Below, in pieces: positions 1 to 8,003 of a stretch of DNA of 40,312 nucleotides (position 1 is the stretch's first letter; each line of letters starts with the position of its first letter). Source of the DNA: Halobacteriales archaeon QS_8_69_73 (GTDB lineage: Archaea; Halobacteriota; Halobacteria; Halobacteriales; Haloarculaceae); contig PXRZ01000005.1 in assembly GCA_003022945.1 (NCBI GenBank), forward strand, positions 13,389 to 53,700. Reading direction: 5' to 3'. Made by a program: the position numbers and the translations under genes. Under the pieces are notes generated by a model. That model was not told the origin of the DNA. It did not search any database and saw nothing but the letters and a program-made list of their open reading frames with translations.

Positions 1-2
1 AG

Positions 3-83
3 CCGCCGGAACCGCTGCCGGTCGGCCGCGTCTACGGCGCCGAGGCCGACGAGGAGCGGCTGGCGGCGCTCGGCTACCGGTGA
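3..83 (+). CDS. C-terminal end of an unidentified protein (partial)
   Basis: An open frame enters from the left edge and stops at the TGA at 81-83. The 26 visible residues end in an acidic stretch followed by LAALGYR. Such an ending is often seen at the C-terminus of haloarchaeal sulfatase/alkaline-phosphatase-superfamily proteins, but 26 residues are too few to assign a family. It converges on trkH, which ends about 135 bp away on the other strand; I see nothing certain in that gap. Confidence 0.45.
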   Translation, partial: PPEPLPVGRVYGAEADEERLAALGYR

Positions 84-218
84 CCCGGCTTCCCGACCTG
101 TAGCGACCCACCTACCACGGGCCCGACACCTGTGGGTGTGCGAGTCGTCATCATGGGGCTGGCGAGGTTGGCGCCTCCATCGCCCCCGTCGTGACGCTGC
201 TCGTCGGACGACCCGCAA

Positions 219-1796
219 CTAAGGCCGGAGGCCGAACAGCAGCGCCCGCCCGAACACGAGCACGGGAATGATCTCCAAGCGGCCGATCCACATGTTCAGG
301 ATGAACATCGCCTCGGCCAGCGGGTGCATCGACGGCCCGGCGATGCCGGTCGAGAGGCCGACATTGCCCTGGGCACTGGCCACCTCGAAGAGCGCGTCGG
401 CGTACGTGAACTCCGGGCCGGCGACGTTGACGAGGACGAGACTCGAGGCCGCGAGCAACGACAGCCACAGCACGCCGACGATGGCGGCCTCGCCGAACTC
501 GCGGCTCATCTCCGTTCCCGAGAGCGTCCGGCCGTCGACCTGAGCGGTCGGGACGGCCGTATCGGGGAGGAACACCCGGGAGAACTGCCAGCGGATACCC
601 TTGGCGATGACGTAGGCGCGGATTATCTTGATGCCGCCGACGGTCGACCCGGCGGCGCCGCCGACGACCATCGCCCCCGAGATGACGAGTTTGCCGCCCT
701 CGCTCCAGTCGCCGATGGGCGAGGACTGAAAGCCCGTGCAGGTGAGCGCGCTGACGAACTGGAAGGTGGCGTCCCGGACCGCGTCGACCTGTGCGGTCGA
801 CAGATACGAGCCGAGGAATCCGGGGAGATCGACGGTCCGACCGAGCGATCCGGTCCCGGCGACGAACAGTAGGTTCTGCGCCGAGAGGAAGACGACCCCG
901 CCCGCGAGCAGGACGAACAGCCAGCGGGTCTGGAGGTCGCTGCCCAACTCGCCCAACTCGCGGTCCGAGAGAACGGCGAAGTGGACGGGGAAGGCGATGG
1001 CGCCCAGCGTCATCACCGGCAGCAGGACGCCCTCGACGATCAGGGAATTGTAGGTCCCGATGGAGTTGTCGGTGACGCTGAACCCGCCGGTCGCCAGCCC
1101 GGTCATCGCGTGGTTGAGCGCCTGCCAGGACGCCTCGAACAGCGAGAGGTCGCTTCCGTAGGCGCTGAGCCGTATCGCGACGAACATCGCGACGACCGCG
1201 AGGACGCTGTACAGGAGGAAGATGCGCCAGACGGTCCGGACCGTCGAGACGATGCTGGGGTGGATGCGCCGCTCGCGGGCCTCGCTCTCGTAGAGTGTGT
1301 AACTGCCGCTGCCGGGGCGGGCGAGAATCGCGACGGTGAGGACGATGACGCCGACGCCGCCGACCCACTGGATGACCGACCGCCACCACTGGATGGTCCG
1401 CGGGAGGGTCGGCTCGTGGACGGCCATGGTGAGGCCGCTGCCGGTCCACCCGCTCATCGACTCGAACAGCGCGTGCAGGGGGTGCCGGAAGTACCGGAGA
1501 CTGGAGGACTCGAAGCCCGCCGCCGCCGCGGTGGCCGCCGCGACCGACGGCGGCGTGAAGTGCGCCGTCAGAAAGAACGGCAGCGAGCCGAAGAGGGCGG
1601 TGACGAACCAGCCGCCGGCGGCGATGACCATCCCGTGTTTCGTCAGCGGGTTGGGCGCATCGAGGAACCGCAGTCTGGCGGCGCCGCCGACGCCCGCGGT
1701 GACGCCGCCGGAGACGAGGAAGGCAAGCGCGGCGTACCACTCCCGGAAGGCGACGGCGACGCCGAGACTCACCGTCATGACGAGCGCCTCGATCAA
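219..1796 (-). CDS. trkH: TrkH-family potassium transporter, N-terminus damaged
   Basis: Membrane subunit of Trk K+ uptake; it forms the ion pore and works with the regulatory protein TrkA encoded just upstream. The protein has many hydrophobic segments and TrkH/KtrB pore-loop hallmarks: ESMSGWTGSGLT near residues 110-122, a second loop at NHAMTGLATGGFSVTD, and a later SALTCTGFQSS. At 525 residues it is near family length, but the only starts available are a TTG at 1796 or an ATG six codons later. The frame continues upstream without an ATG and contains RSADLATIARDVGS, which looks like the true family N-terminus. The start therefore seems lost in a deletion that also removed the end of trkA (junction near 1845). 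Family assignment is firm; whether it is expressed is not. Confidence 0.88.
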   Translation of the reverse strand: MIEALVMTVSLGVAVAFREWYAALAFLVSGGVTAGVGGAARLRFLDAPNPLTKHGMVIAAGGWFVTALFGSLPFFLTAHFTPPSVAAATAAAAGFESSSLRYFRHPLHALFESMSGWTGSGLTMAVHEPTLPRTIQWWRSVIQWVGGVGVIVLTVAILARPGSGSYTLYESEARERRIHPSIVSTVRTVWRIFLLYSVLAVVAMFVAIRLSAYGSDLSLFEASWQALNHAMTGLATGGFSVTDNSIGTYNSLIVEGVLLPVMTLGAIAFPVHFAVLSDRELGELGSDLQTRWLFVLLAGGVVFLSAQNLLFVAGTGSLGRTVDLPGFLGSYLSTAQVDAVRDATFQFVSALTCTGFQSSPIGDWSEGGKLVISGAMVVGGAAGSTVGGIKIIRAYVIAKGIRWQFSRVFLPDTAVPTAQVDGRTLSGTEMSREFGEAAIVGVLWLSLLAASSLVLVNVAGPEFTYADALFEVASAQGNVGLSTGIAGPSMHPLAEAMFILNMWIGRLEIIPVLVFGRALLFGLRP

Positions 1797-1845
1797 CAGC
1801 AGCGAGCCGACGTCCCGGGCGATGGTCGCCAGGTCGGCGCTCCGG

Positions 1846-2451
1846 ATCGCCGGCGTGGATGGTGGTTTCGCCCCGCGGGGTGACCGGGCCCTCGGTCCCC
1901 TCGCGCTCGACGGCGACGACCAGATTGTCGTCGTCGAGCAGTCCCCTCTCGGCCACCTCGGCGATGGTTCGGTCGGCTATCGGGGCGCCGGCGTCGACCA
2001 CCACCTCGAACACCTCCGCCTCCTCGCCGACGTGCATGAAGTCGACGACCGACGGTCGCTCGACGGACCGGTAGAGGTACTCGGCGATGAGCCGCTGGGG
2101 GTTCTGCATCGTGTGGACGCCGATCTGCTGGAAGACGCCCATGTGCTCCGGAGCGTGGACGACCGAGACCACCCGCGCGACGTCGAACTCCTGTGCGAGC
2201 AGACAGATCATCACGTTCGTCGCGTCCTCGTCGGTCGTCGAGATGACGGCGTCGGCGCGATCGACGCCGGCGTCCACCAGCGTCTCTCTGACCGTCGCGT
2301 CGGCGTTCAGTACCAGACAATCGAACCGGGTCGCCGCCTCCTTGGCGCGGCCCTCGTCGCGCTCGACGACGACCACCTCGTCGCCGCCCTTCGTCGCGAT
2401 TTCGGTGAGGGGCGTCCCGATGTCCCCGATCCCGACGATGACGATGTACAT
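1846..2451 (-). CDS. trkA: TrkA-type NAD-binding K+ uptake regulator, C-terminus lost
   Basis: Cytoplasmic regulatory subunit of the Trk system. The N-terminus MYIVIVGIGDIGTPL is the RCK_N Rossmann motif; acidic residues at the end of the second strand (VVVVERD) fit NAD(H) binding. ISTTDEDATNVMICLLA and the following VHAPEH region are typical of RCK_N, and a partial RCK_C domain (EVFEVVVDAGAPIADRTIAEV) follows. The recognisable protein stops abruptly after GETTIHAGD at about residue 202; haloarchaeal relatives run some 15-20 residues further. Beyond this point the frame stays open for over 500 codons antisense to nothing recognisable, and the trkH coding sequence begins in another frame. I infer a small deletion fusing the two genes out of frame. 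Confidence 0.85.
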
Positions 2452-2603
2452 CTACCCCGTGTTTCTCCGTGTCATCTCGAAAAGCTATCGCTCCCGTGAT
2501 GTCACCGTCGGCTGCAACTGTCTCGAACCTCGGTGCCGTGAAACGGCTTGCGTCGAACGGCTACCGTCGAACGCCTAGGTATTTTGACGTACGACCGGCA
2601 GTA

Positions 2604-2954
2604 TCAGTCCCGGCGCTCGACCCGCAGTTCGTACCCCTCGTCGGCGCCGTAGGCCTCCCGGAACACCGATTCGACGAAATCGGCGGCGTGTTTCGGGTCG
2701 GTCACCGCTGAGAGGTGGACCACCCCCTCCTCGGCCTTCCGGGTCGCCGGCTCCTCGATCTTGAAAACGTGGTACTCCTCGAGCAGCGCCTCGAGCCGCC
2801 GTCGCTCGTCGCCGTCGACCTCGAGCCGGAGCGTCCGGTCCTCGTAGACGACGGCGTCGTCGCCGGCGAGGAAGGTGACGGCTTCGTCGGCGCCCCTGGC
2901 CTCCACGACGGCCGATACGAGCGTCCGGCGGCGCGACGCCGGGGTCTCGCCCAT
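2604..2954 (-). CDS. small conserved haloarchaeal protein
   Basis: A 116-residue acidic cytoplasmic protein with no membrane segment or metal-binding motif that I can see. It has alternating charged helices and strands (for example [30 protein letters not shown]). The composition and the conserved-looking [22 protein letters not shown] segment argue that it is a real gene rather than antisense noise. It is divergent from adk, with starts 85 bp apart, so the 2955-3039 gap probably holds both promoters. I do not recognise the family and give no function. Confidence 0.7.
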   Translation of the reverse strand: MGETPASRRRTLVSAVVEARGADEAVTFLAGDDAVVYEDRTLRLEVDGDERRRLEALLEEYHVFKIEEPATRKAEEGVVHLSAVTDPKHAADFVESVFREAYGADEGYELRVERRD

Positions 2955-3039
2955 GGTCGACGTTCCGTCGCCCGGACAAAGAAGGCGGCGTCGGGTCGCG
3001 GACGGAAACCCATTTCAGGCGGGCGCGGGAACCGCCGGT

Positions 3040-3613
3040 ATGAGCCAGCCGAAGGTCCTGTTGCTCGGCCCGCCAGGGGCCGGCAAGGGAACGCAGTCCA
3101 GCAACGTCGTCGAGGCGTACGGCGTCGACCACGTCACGACGGGCGACGCCCTCCGGGCGAACAAGGACATGGAGACCGACCACGGGACCCCACGAGAGTA
3201 CATGGAGGCGGGCGAGGTTCGCGCTGGACGGTTACCCGCGGAACCTCTCGCAGGCGGAGTACCTCGACGACATCACCGACCTGGATTTGGTCGCGCTACT
3301 GGAGGTCGACCGCGAGGAGCTGATCGACCGGCTGACCGGGCGGCGAATCTGTGACGGCTGCGGCGCCAACTACCACGTCGAGTTCAATCCACCCGAGGAA
3401 AACGGCGTCTGCGACGGCTGCGGTGACGAGCTGATACAGCGGGACGACGACGACGAGAAGACGGTCCGCGAGCGGCTGGACGTCTTCGACGAGAATACCC
3501 AGCCGGTCGTCGACCACTACGACGACGAGGGCGAATTGGTCCGGATCGACGGCCACGGAACGCCCGGAGAGGTCTGGAAGGCGCTGCACGCGGAAATCGA
3601 GGCGGCGACCTGA
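3040..3613 (+). pseudogene. adk: adenylate kinase, broken by a small out-of-frame deletion
   Basis: Adenylate kinase interconverts AMP, ADP and ATP. The N-terminal part has the P-loop [10 protein letters not shown] (residues 9-18) and the AMP-binding segment [13 protein letters not shown]. After REYMEAGE, near 3216, the frame changes and the rest ([19 protein letters not shown], then the zinc-type LID with [17 protein letters not shown] and CDGCGDEL, then DEKTVRERLDVF) is read one base out. The segment normally between them, the second half of the NMP-binding region (about 20 residues), is missing. The two parts sum to about 191 residues against roughly 205-216 in relatives. The frame change implies a deletion of 3n+2 bp. 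Because adk is normally essential, either this is an assembly error or another copy exists. Confidence 0.85.
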
Positions 3614-3636
3614 GTCGGTCGCCGCGGCGTCACCGC

Positions 3637-4164
3637 TTACCGCTCTACTTCCTCAGTACGGCCGCCCTCCCGTACGACGACCCGCTCGGGGAGACCACCG
3701 TCGAAGGTCGCCCTGATGCGGCACAGTTCGGCGTAGATGTCACCGGTGCGGGCGACGGGCGACTCCCGGGGCACTGCCGCCCTGCCCTTCGTCTCGGACG
3801 CGAGCGCCACCTGCAGGGTCCCCCGACCGTACAGTATCGATTCGAGGCCGGCGCGCGAACAGCTGCTGGAGCCGACGACGATGACGCTGGAGACGACGAC
3901 CGCGTTCGAGGCCGGGTCGAACGTCACGTCGATCTGCTCGACTCTCGGATCGTTCAGATCCGTCCCGTCGACGATGTCGAAGCTATAGCCGTCCAGCCCG
4001 TCGGCGGTCGGCGCGTCCGCCGGATCGGGGGTCGCCGTACGCGTCGACGCCGGTGTCGGCGCGTCCATTTCCGTTGCGGTCGGTCCCCCGTCGGGGGTGC
4101 CGGTGTTGCACCCGGACAGTCCGGCGGCGGCCGCGACGGCGGCCAGCAGACGGCGTCGGTACAC
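3637..4164 (-). CDS. secreted lipoprotein of unknown function
   Basis: A 175-residue protein beginning MYRRRLLAAVAAAAGLSGC: a twin-arginine-like start, a short hydrophobic core and a lipobox ending at Cys19, as in Tat-exported haloarchaeal lipoproteins. A Thr/Pro/Asp-rich linker (residues 20-55) leads to a compact domain with two paired cysteines (SSSCS and ELCRI) that could form a disulfide outside the cell. It is convergent with adk and divergent from the DUF106 gene. It interrupts the usual adk-DUF106 run, which is common in haloarchaea. Function unknown. Confidence 0.8.
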   Translation of the reverse strand: MYRRRLLAAVAAAAGLSGCNTGTPDGGPTATEMDAPTPASTRTATPDPADAPTADGLDGYSFDIVDGTDLNDPRVEQIDVTFDPASNAVVVSSVIVVGSSSCSRAGLESILYGRGTLQVALASETKGRAAVPRESPVARTGDIYAELCRIRATFDGGLPERVVVREGGRTEEVER

Positions 4165-4249
4165 TTCTCCGTGTCGTTCGGGCCCCGGTAAAACAGCCCG
4201 TAACGTGAAATGCCCGTTTCAGATACTTGCTGCCGGCCGCCGTCCGGAA

Positions 4250-4267
4250 GGTAAAACCTGATTTACC
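4250..4267 (+). promoter_or_regulatory. inverted repeat / promoter upstream of the DUF106 gene
   Basis: GGTAAA and TTTACC form a perfect 6-bp inverted repeat with a 6-nt spacer, ending about 21 bp before the ATG at 4289. The AT-rich core sits where a TATA box would place transcription near the start codon. It could be the core promoter, an operator over it, or both; the assignment is by position only. Confidence 0.45.
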
Positions 4268-4288
4268 CGCGGCCACTACCGGTGTGCA

Positions 4289-5191
4289 ATGCCACGTACA
4301 GCCTCGAAGGTACAGGAGCTCGTCTCGGAGGACGCCGAGATGGAGTCGGCCCTGGAGTACGTCCTCGAGCGGGCCGACGAGGGGACCGTCTCGTGGGGCG
4401 ACGTCTCCGACGAGCTGACGAGCGGACAGTGGGGACGGCTCATCGAGACGGGCGTCCTCGTCGACTCCGACGGCGAGGGGTTCGACGTCGACGACCCCGA
4501 CGGCGTGCAGTCGGCGCTGGCCGACGACGACCTCGAGTTCCCCGACGCGCCCGACAAGGATTCCTCGTGGACGAAGTGGGACAAGATGGCTGCGGTCGTG
4601 TCGGTGTCGCTGTTCGCCGGCTACACGTTCAGCGAGGTGCGGGACCCGCTCGCGGGCACCCTCGACATCGCGTTCGGCCCGCTCATGGACCTGCTGCCGT
4701 TCTTCGCGGTCGTGATGGTGCTGGCGCTGTTCACCGGCCTGTACTCGACGCTCCTGCAGGCCAACCTCATGGACATGGAGGTGATGGGCGCCTACCAGGA
4801 GCGGATGAAGGAGATCCAACAGCGCCGCAAGGACGCCGAGGAGCGCGGCGACGACGAGGCCCTGGAGCGCATCCAGGAGGAGCAGATGGAGGCGATGACG
4901 GACAACCTCGGGATGTTCAAAGAGCAGTTCCGCCCGATGGTGTGGATCATGGTGCTGACCATTCCCGTGTTCCTGTGGATGTACTGGGCCATCGGGTTCC
5001 GAAGCGGGAACGCCGCCTACGGGGCCGAGCAGATCGGAGGGATAGTCGTTCCCATCGCCGGAAGTGATGTCGGCTGGAACGACGGCCTCGTCGGCCCGAT
5101 TCAGATGTGGATCGTCTGGTACTTCCTGTGCTCGATGGCGTTCACCCAGGTCATCCGGAAGTCGCTGAACATCCAGACGACGCCCGGCTGA
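4289..5191 (+). CDS. DUF106 / EMC3-like membrane insertase-family protein
   Basis: Integral membrane protein of the archaeal DUF106 family, which belongs to the Oxa1/YidC/EMC3/TMCO1 superfamily of membrane-protein insertases. The roughly 95-residue N-terminus is soluble and acidic. It is followed by a hydrophobic segment (MAAVVSVSLFAGYTF), then the family core: a membrane segment with FFAVVMVLALFTGLYSTLLQ, a long charged coiled hairpin (ERMKEIQQRRKDAEERGDDEALERIQEEQMEAM), FRPMVWIMVLTIPVFLWMYW, and a last membrane helix near IVWYFLCSMAFTQVIRKSL. It lies between adk and cmk, its usual archaeal position. Role in membrane-protein biogenesis is by family, not shown here. Confidence 0.9.
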   Translation: MPRTASKVQELVSEDAEMESALEYVLERADEGTVSWGDVSDELTSGQWGRLIETGVLVDSDGEGFDVDDPDGVQSALADDDLEFPDAPDKDSSWTKWDKMAAVVSVSLFAGYTFSEVRDPLAGTLDIAFGPLMDLLPFFAVVMVLALFTGLYSTLLQANLMDMEVMGAYQERMKEIQQRRKDAEERGDDEALERIQEEQMEAMTDNLGMFKEQFRPMVWIMVLTIPVFLWMYWAIGFRSGNAAYGAEQIGGIVVPIAGSDVGWNDGLVGPIQMWIVWYFLCSMAFTQVIRKSLNIQTTPG

Positions 5192-5216
5192 TGGCTGACC
5201 CGACCGAAGGACAACC

Positions 5217-5225
5217 TCTTTTAGC
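5217..5225 (+). promoter_or_regulatory. TATA-like box for cmk-truB
   Basis: CTCTTTTAG lies about 21-29 bp upstream of the cmk ATG, in otherwise GC-rich sequence, which fits an archaeal TATA box giving a nearly leaderless cmk-truB mRNA. Confidence 0.5.
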
Positions 5226-5245
5226 CGCACCGGCGGAGTAGCGAT

Positions 5246-5824
5246 ATGTTGGTGACCATCTCCGGGCCCGCCGGCAGCGGCAAGAGCACGGCCGCGGCCG
5301 CTCTCGCGGAGACGCTGGGGTACGACCACGTCAGCGGCGGCGACATCTTCCGCGAGCTGGCCGACGAGCGGGGACTGACGCCGCTGGAGCTGAACCGCCG
5401 CGCCGAGGAAGACGACGAAATCGACCGCGACCTCGACCGGCGGCTCCGGGAGATCGCCGCCACGCGGGACGGGGTGGTGCTGGAGTCCCGGCTGGCCGGC
5501 TGGATGGCCGGCGAACACGCCGACTTCCGGGTGTGGCTCGACGCGCCGCCGTCGGTCCGGGCCGAGCGCATCGCCGACCGCGAGGACAAGTCCGTCGAGG
5601 TAGCCCGCTCGGAGACCGAACAGCGCAGCGAGAGCGAGGCCCGCCGCTACCGGGAGTACTACGGCATCGACATCGAGGAGCTGACCATCTACGACCTGGC
5701 TCTGAACACCGCCCGGCTGTCGCCGGAGGCGGTGCTCGCGGTCATCCGGACCACCGTCGAAGGGTACGATCCCGCCGGCGACGAGGGCCGCGTCCCGGTC
5801 GAGGGCGTCGACTACGACTTCTGA
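5246..5824 (+). CDS. cmk: cytidylate kinase (archaeal type)
   Basis: Phosphorylates CMP/dCMP with ATP in pyrimidine nucleotide recycling. The 192-residue protein opens with [15 protein letters not shown], a P-loop at residues 7-15, followed by [18 protein letters not shown], the nucleotide-binding segment of archaeal Cmk, and [24 protein letters not shown]. The LID arginines ([26 protein letters not shown]) and the end YDLALNT are family hallmarks. Length and start are normal. The gene is intact and followed after 2 bp by truB, so the two are almost certainly co-transcribed. Confidence 0.95.
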   Translation: MLVTISGPAGSGKSTAAAALAETLGYDHVSGGDIFRELADERGLTPLELNRRAEEDDEIDRDLDRRLREIAATRDGVVLESRLAGWMAGEHADFRVWLDAPPSVRAERIADREDKSVEVARSETEQRSESEARRYREYYGIDIEELTIYDLALNTARLSPEAVLAVIRTTVEGYDPAGDEGRVPVEGVDYDF

Positions 5825-5826
5825 CC

Positions 5827-6702
5827 GTGCGAGCACGCGGGGCCCCCTCGGAGCGCGACCCGGCCGACCTACTGGAGTTCGGCGTCATCAACCTCGACAA
5901 GCCGCCCGGGCCGTCGGCCCACCAGGTCGCCGGCTGGGTCCGCGACGTCGCCGGCGTCGACCGGGCCGCCCACGCCGGAACCCTCGACCCGAAGGTTACC
6001 GGCTGTCTGCCCGTCCTCACCGGCGACGCGACCCGCGCCGCCCAGGTGTTCGACGACAGCCGCAAGGGGTACGTCGCCGTCTTGGAGCTACACGCGCCGC
6101 CGCCGACGGACCTGGAGTCGACGCTATCGGAGTTCGAGGGCCCGCTCCACCAGAAGCCGCCGCGGAAGTCCGCCGTCGCCCGTCGGCTCCGCCGGCGGAC
6201 CGTCTTCCGACTGGAGGCGCTGGAGGTCGACGGCCGGCGGGTGCTGCTCGGAATCGACTGCGAGAGCGGCACCTACGTCCGGAAGCTGTGTCACGACCTC
6301 GGGCTGGCGCTGGGGACCGGCGCCCACATGGGCGACCTCCGGCGCCGGCGGACCGGCGACTTCGGCGACGCGGCGCTCGTCACGATGCACGACCTCGCAG
6401 ACGGCGTCGCCTTCTGGGAGGACGGCGACGCCGACCTCCTCCGGCGGGTCGTCCAGCCCGCCGAACGGGCGCTCGCCGACCTGCCGAGCCTGACGGTCGC
6501 CCGCTCGGCCGCCCGCGAGGTCGCAAACGGCGCACAACTGTACGCCCCGGGCGTCGTCGATGCCGACCTCGGCGGCGCCGACGCCGGTGCCCTGGTCGCC
6601 TGCTACACCCCCGACGGCGCGGCGGTGTGTCTCGGCCACCTCGCCGGCGACCCCGACGCCGAGACGGGGCTGGTCGTCGAACTTGAGCGCGTGCTCGTCT
6701 GA
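5827..6702 (+). CDS. truB: tRNA/rRNA pseudouridine synthase, archaeal TruB/Cbf5
   Basis: Pseudouridine synthase of the TruB/Cbf5 family. In archaea it modifies tRNA U55 and, with L7Ae, Nop10 and Gar1, serves H/ACA-guided rRNA modification. The GVINLDKPPGPSAHQV motif and the catalytic region HAGTLDPKVTGCLPV (aspartate in TLDP) are intact. KGYVAVLELH, CESGTYVRKLCHDLG and GTGAHMGDLRRRRTGDF are also conserved. A C-terminal PUA domain starts near residue 205 (LPSLTVARSAAREVANGAQLYAPGV). The GTG start lies 2 bp after the cmk stop; 291 residues is normal. It is the last chromosomal gene before the tRNA used for integration. Confidence 0.95.
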   Translation: MRARGAPSERDPADLLEFGVINLDKPPGPSAHQVAGWVRDVAGVDRAAHAGTLDPKVTGCLPVLTGDATRAAQVFDDSRKGYVAVLELHAPPPTDLESTLSEFEGPLHQKPPRKSAVARRLRRRTVFRLEALEVDGRRVLLGIDCESGTYVRKLCHDLGLALGTGAHMGDLRRRRTGDFGDAALVTMHDLADGVAFWEDGDADLLRRVVQPAERALADLPSLTVARSAAREVANGAQLYAPGVVDADLGGADAGALVACYTPDGAAVCLGHLAGDPDAETGLVVELERVLV

Positions 6703-6721
6703 TCCGGTGGGGAAACGAAGA

Positions 6722-6730
6722 GATTAAACC
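6722..6730 (+). promoter_or_regulatory. TATA-like box for tRNA-Pro
   Basis: GATTAAACC lies about 27-35 bp upstream of the first tRNA nucleotide, between the truB stop and the tRNA, the expected spacing for an archaeal tRNA promoter. Confidence 0.55.
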
Positions 6731-6756
6731 CGTATCCGACGTTCTTACGAACGCAC

Positions 6757-6827
6757 GGGACCGTGGGGTAGTGGTATCCTCTGCGCATGGGGTGCGTTGG
6801 ACCCGAGTTCGAGTCTCGGCGGTCCCA
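6757..6827 (+). tRNA. tRNA-Pro (GGG anticodon)
   Basis: Acceptor arms GGGACCG (5') and CGGTCCC (3') pair over 7 bp with discriminator A. The T arm CCGAG/CTCGG encloses TTCGAGT. The anticodon loop ATGGGGT places GGG at 6789-6791. The gene is 71 nt, has no intron and no encoded CCA. The base of the anticodon stem has one T-T mismatch and a G-U pair as I fold it. The last 13 nt of the gene plus 3 downstream bases form the integration core, so the gene is intact after integration. Confidence 0.93.
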
Positions 6828-6830
6828 CTT
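6815..6830 (+). repeat. attL core (16-bp direct repeat)
   Basis: CTCGGCGGTCCCACTT, the 3' end of tRNA-Pro plus 3 bp, recurs exactly at 32830-32845. Sequence diverges immediately on both sides, as expected for a tRNA-targeting tyrosine integrase. The copy on this side completes the tRNA gene. Confidence 0.9.
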
Positions 6831-6885
6831 CCTGTTATCTAACTGCCAGATTACTGGCCAGAGAGCCGCATCTCCATCCAACGTT

Positions 6886-6896
6886 CTTCTTAGAAG
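6886..6896. promoter_or_regulatory. 11-bp palindromic site, left copy
   Basis: CTTCTTAGAAG has 5-bp arms around one base. Its reverse complement CTTCTAAGAAG occurs at 24942-24952, before the second recombinase gene. An A-rich tract (6904-6909) follows, about 24 bp before the first element gene, and could be the TATA box. It may be an operator or recombinase-binding arm site. Confidence 0.35.
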
Positions 6897-6932
6897 CTTA
6901 GGCAAAAAAGTCGGATTCGGGGGGACCCGATA

Positions 6933-7436
6933 ATGTCGCTCGTTCGCCAGTTCGGACCCGTCGACGACGGTCGCGACTGCGAGCACCCGAGCCCCTGCGA
7001 GACGCAGGCTGTCGCTCGCGTTCCGAACCCCGTCGAGATCGCCTCGGCCGGACGCGAGCTTTGTCCCTTCCACCTGGCGCTGTGGGCCGACACTCGCGGC
7101 GACGAAGAGACGCTTTGCGAGCTCAATGTCGACGACCTGGCCGCGACCGATCGGTGGCTTCAGCTCGACACCGTCCCGCCGTATCTTGACCGCGAGGTTC
7201 TGTATCGCCGCTTCGGCATCGACCATCGCGGGCTTGCCCACTTCTGCGAGACCGGCCGTGGTCCCGACGAGGACGACCGCGTGATAACCGTCGACCGTCG
7301 CCTCGAGCTGGACCGAGCCTACGGTCCGCCCGCCCACGTCGGCCTCGACGGATGGGTCGACCACGTCGACCGAAAGCGTGGATGGGTCGAGGTCGACCAC
7401 GACGTCGTCGACCAGGAGGTCGATCGCGATGAGTAG
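6933..7436 (+). CDS. first element gene, putative zinc-binding protein
   Basis: A 167-residue acidic protein that I do not recognise. Its N-terminal third has Cys/His residues that could bind zinc (GRDCEHPSPCETQ and ELCPFHLALW); the rest is charged and probably soluble (RVITVDRRLELDRAYG, WVDHVDRKRGW). It heads a coupled operon: its stop overlaps the next start by 8 bp. The ATG overlaps an upstream TAA as TAATG. That TAA ends a frame which, in the excised circle, would come from the small ORF after the integrase. No function is assigned. Confidence 0.65.
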   Translation: MSLVRQFGPVDDGRDCEHPSPCETQAVARVPNPVEIASAGRELCPFHLALWADTRGDEETLCELNVDDLAATDRWLQLDTVPPYLDREVLYRRFGIDHRGLAHFCETGRGPDEDDRVITVDRRLELDRAYGPPAHVGLDGWVDHVDRKRGWVEVDHDVVDQEVDRDE

Positions 7437-7689
7437 GACCGCCGACCGCAACCTCGCCGCCGAACTCGAGGCGCCCGAGGCTGGCCGGAATGGTACGCCG
7501 GTCGACGCCCGCTGCTGTAGCTGCAAGCGGGTCCGGGCGAAGTTCGCGAGCAAGATTCGCGGCTCGCCCGGGTCATTCCAACACGTTTGCCACGTCTGCT
7601 GTCGCGTCACTTGGTGGAACATTCTCGACGAGCTCGAGGACGTCATCGACGACGAGACGCTCGCGAAACTGGGGGAGGTCGGTCAATGA
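7429..7689 (+). CDS. small zinc-ribbon protein
   Basis: An 86-residue protein with two cysteine knuckles, RCCSCKR (near residues 28-34) and VCHVCCR (near 53-59), spaced as in a four-cysteine zinc ribbon, with a short acidic C-terminal helix. The start overlaps the previous gene by 8 bp and the stop overlaps the next ATG (ATGA), so translation is probably coupled. Small zinc ribbons of this kind are common in early regions of haloarchaeal viruses and plasmids and may bind nucleic acid or protein; the role here is unknown. Confidence 0.7.
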   Translation: MSRTADRNLAAELEAPEAGRNGTPVDARCCSCKRVRAKFASKIRGSPGSFQHVCHVCCRVTWWNILDELEDVIDDETLAKLGEVGQ

Positions 7690-8003
7690 TTCCTCGCGAC
7701 CCCAATCACCCCGCCGTCTGGTATGTCAAACTCTGTGTTCGCGACATCGACGAGCCCGACCTCGGGAAGATAGAGACGAACCCCTCGGAGCTGAACGAAC
7801 TCAAACGCCGCGGCGTCGGGGACCTCGAGGTAGAGGCCTTTCGCGAGGTCAAGCAGCGCGTCGCCTTCCAAGACCACGTCGGCGAGACGATCGCCGAGGT
7901 CTTCATCGATGTCGAGGCGTGGGAGTACGCGGTCGAGTACCACGTCGACGTCCCAATCAAACAGCGGCTATGCCGGCTGTTCTTTCGGAGAGGGTCCTCA
8001 TGA
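7686..8003 (+). CDS. hypothetical protein of the early operon
   Basis: A 105-residue acidic protein beginning MIPRDPNHPAVWYVKLCV, with predicted strands and helices and no membrane segment or clear motif. It starts within the stop of the zinc-ribbon gene (ATGA) and its own stop overlaps the next ATG, so it is expressed as part of the same unit. Family not recognised. Confidence 0.65.
   Translation: MIPRDPNHPAVWYVKLCVRDIDEPDLGKIETNPSELNELKRRGVGDLEVEAFREVKQRVAFQDHVGETIAEVFIDVEAWEYAVEYHVDVPIKQRLCRLFFRRGSS

Noticed and set aside
151-1845. TrkA frame extended by over 500 residues to make a 766-residue protein
   Set aside because: The added sequence is Arg/Pro/Gly-rich and is an out-of-frame reading of trkH; it reflects the lack of stops in GC-rich DNA after a probable deletion.
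3983-5836. 617-residue minus-strand frame over DUF106 and cmk
   Set aside because: Overlaps two recognised genes on the other strand and has no recognisable domain.
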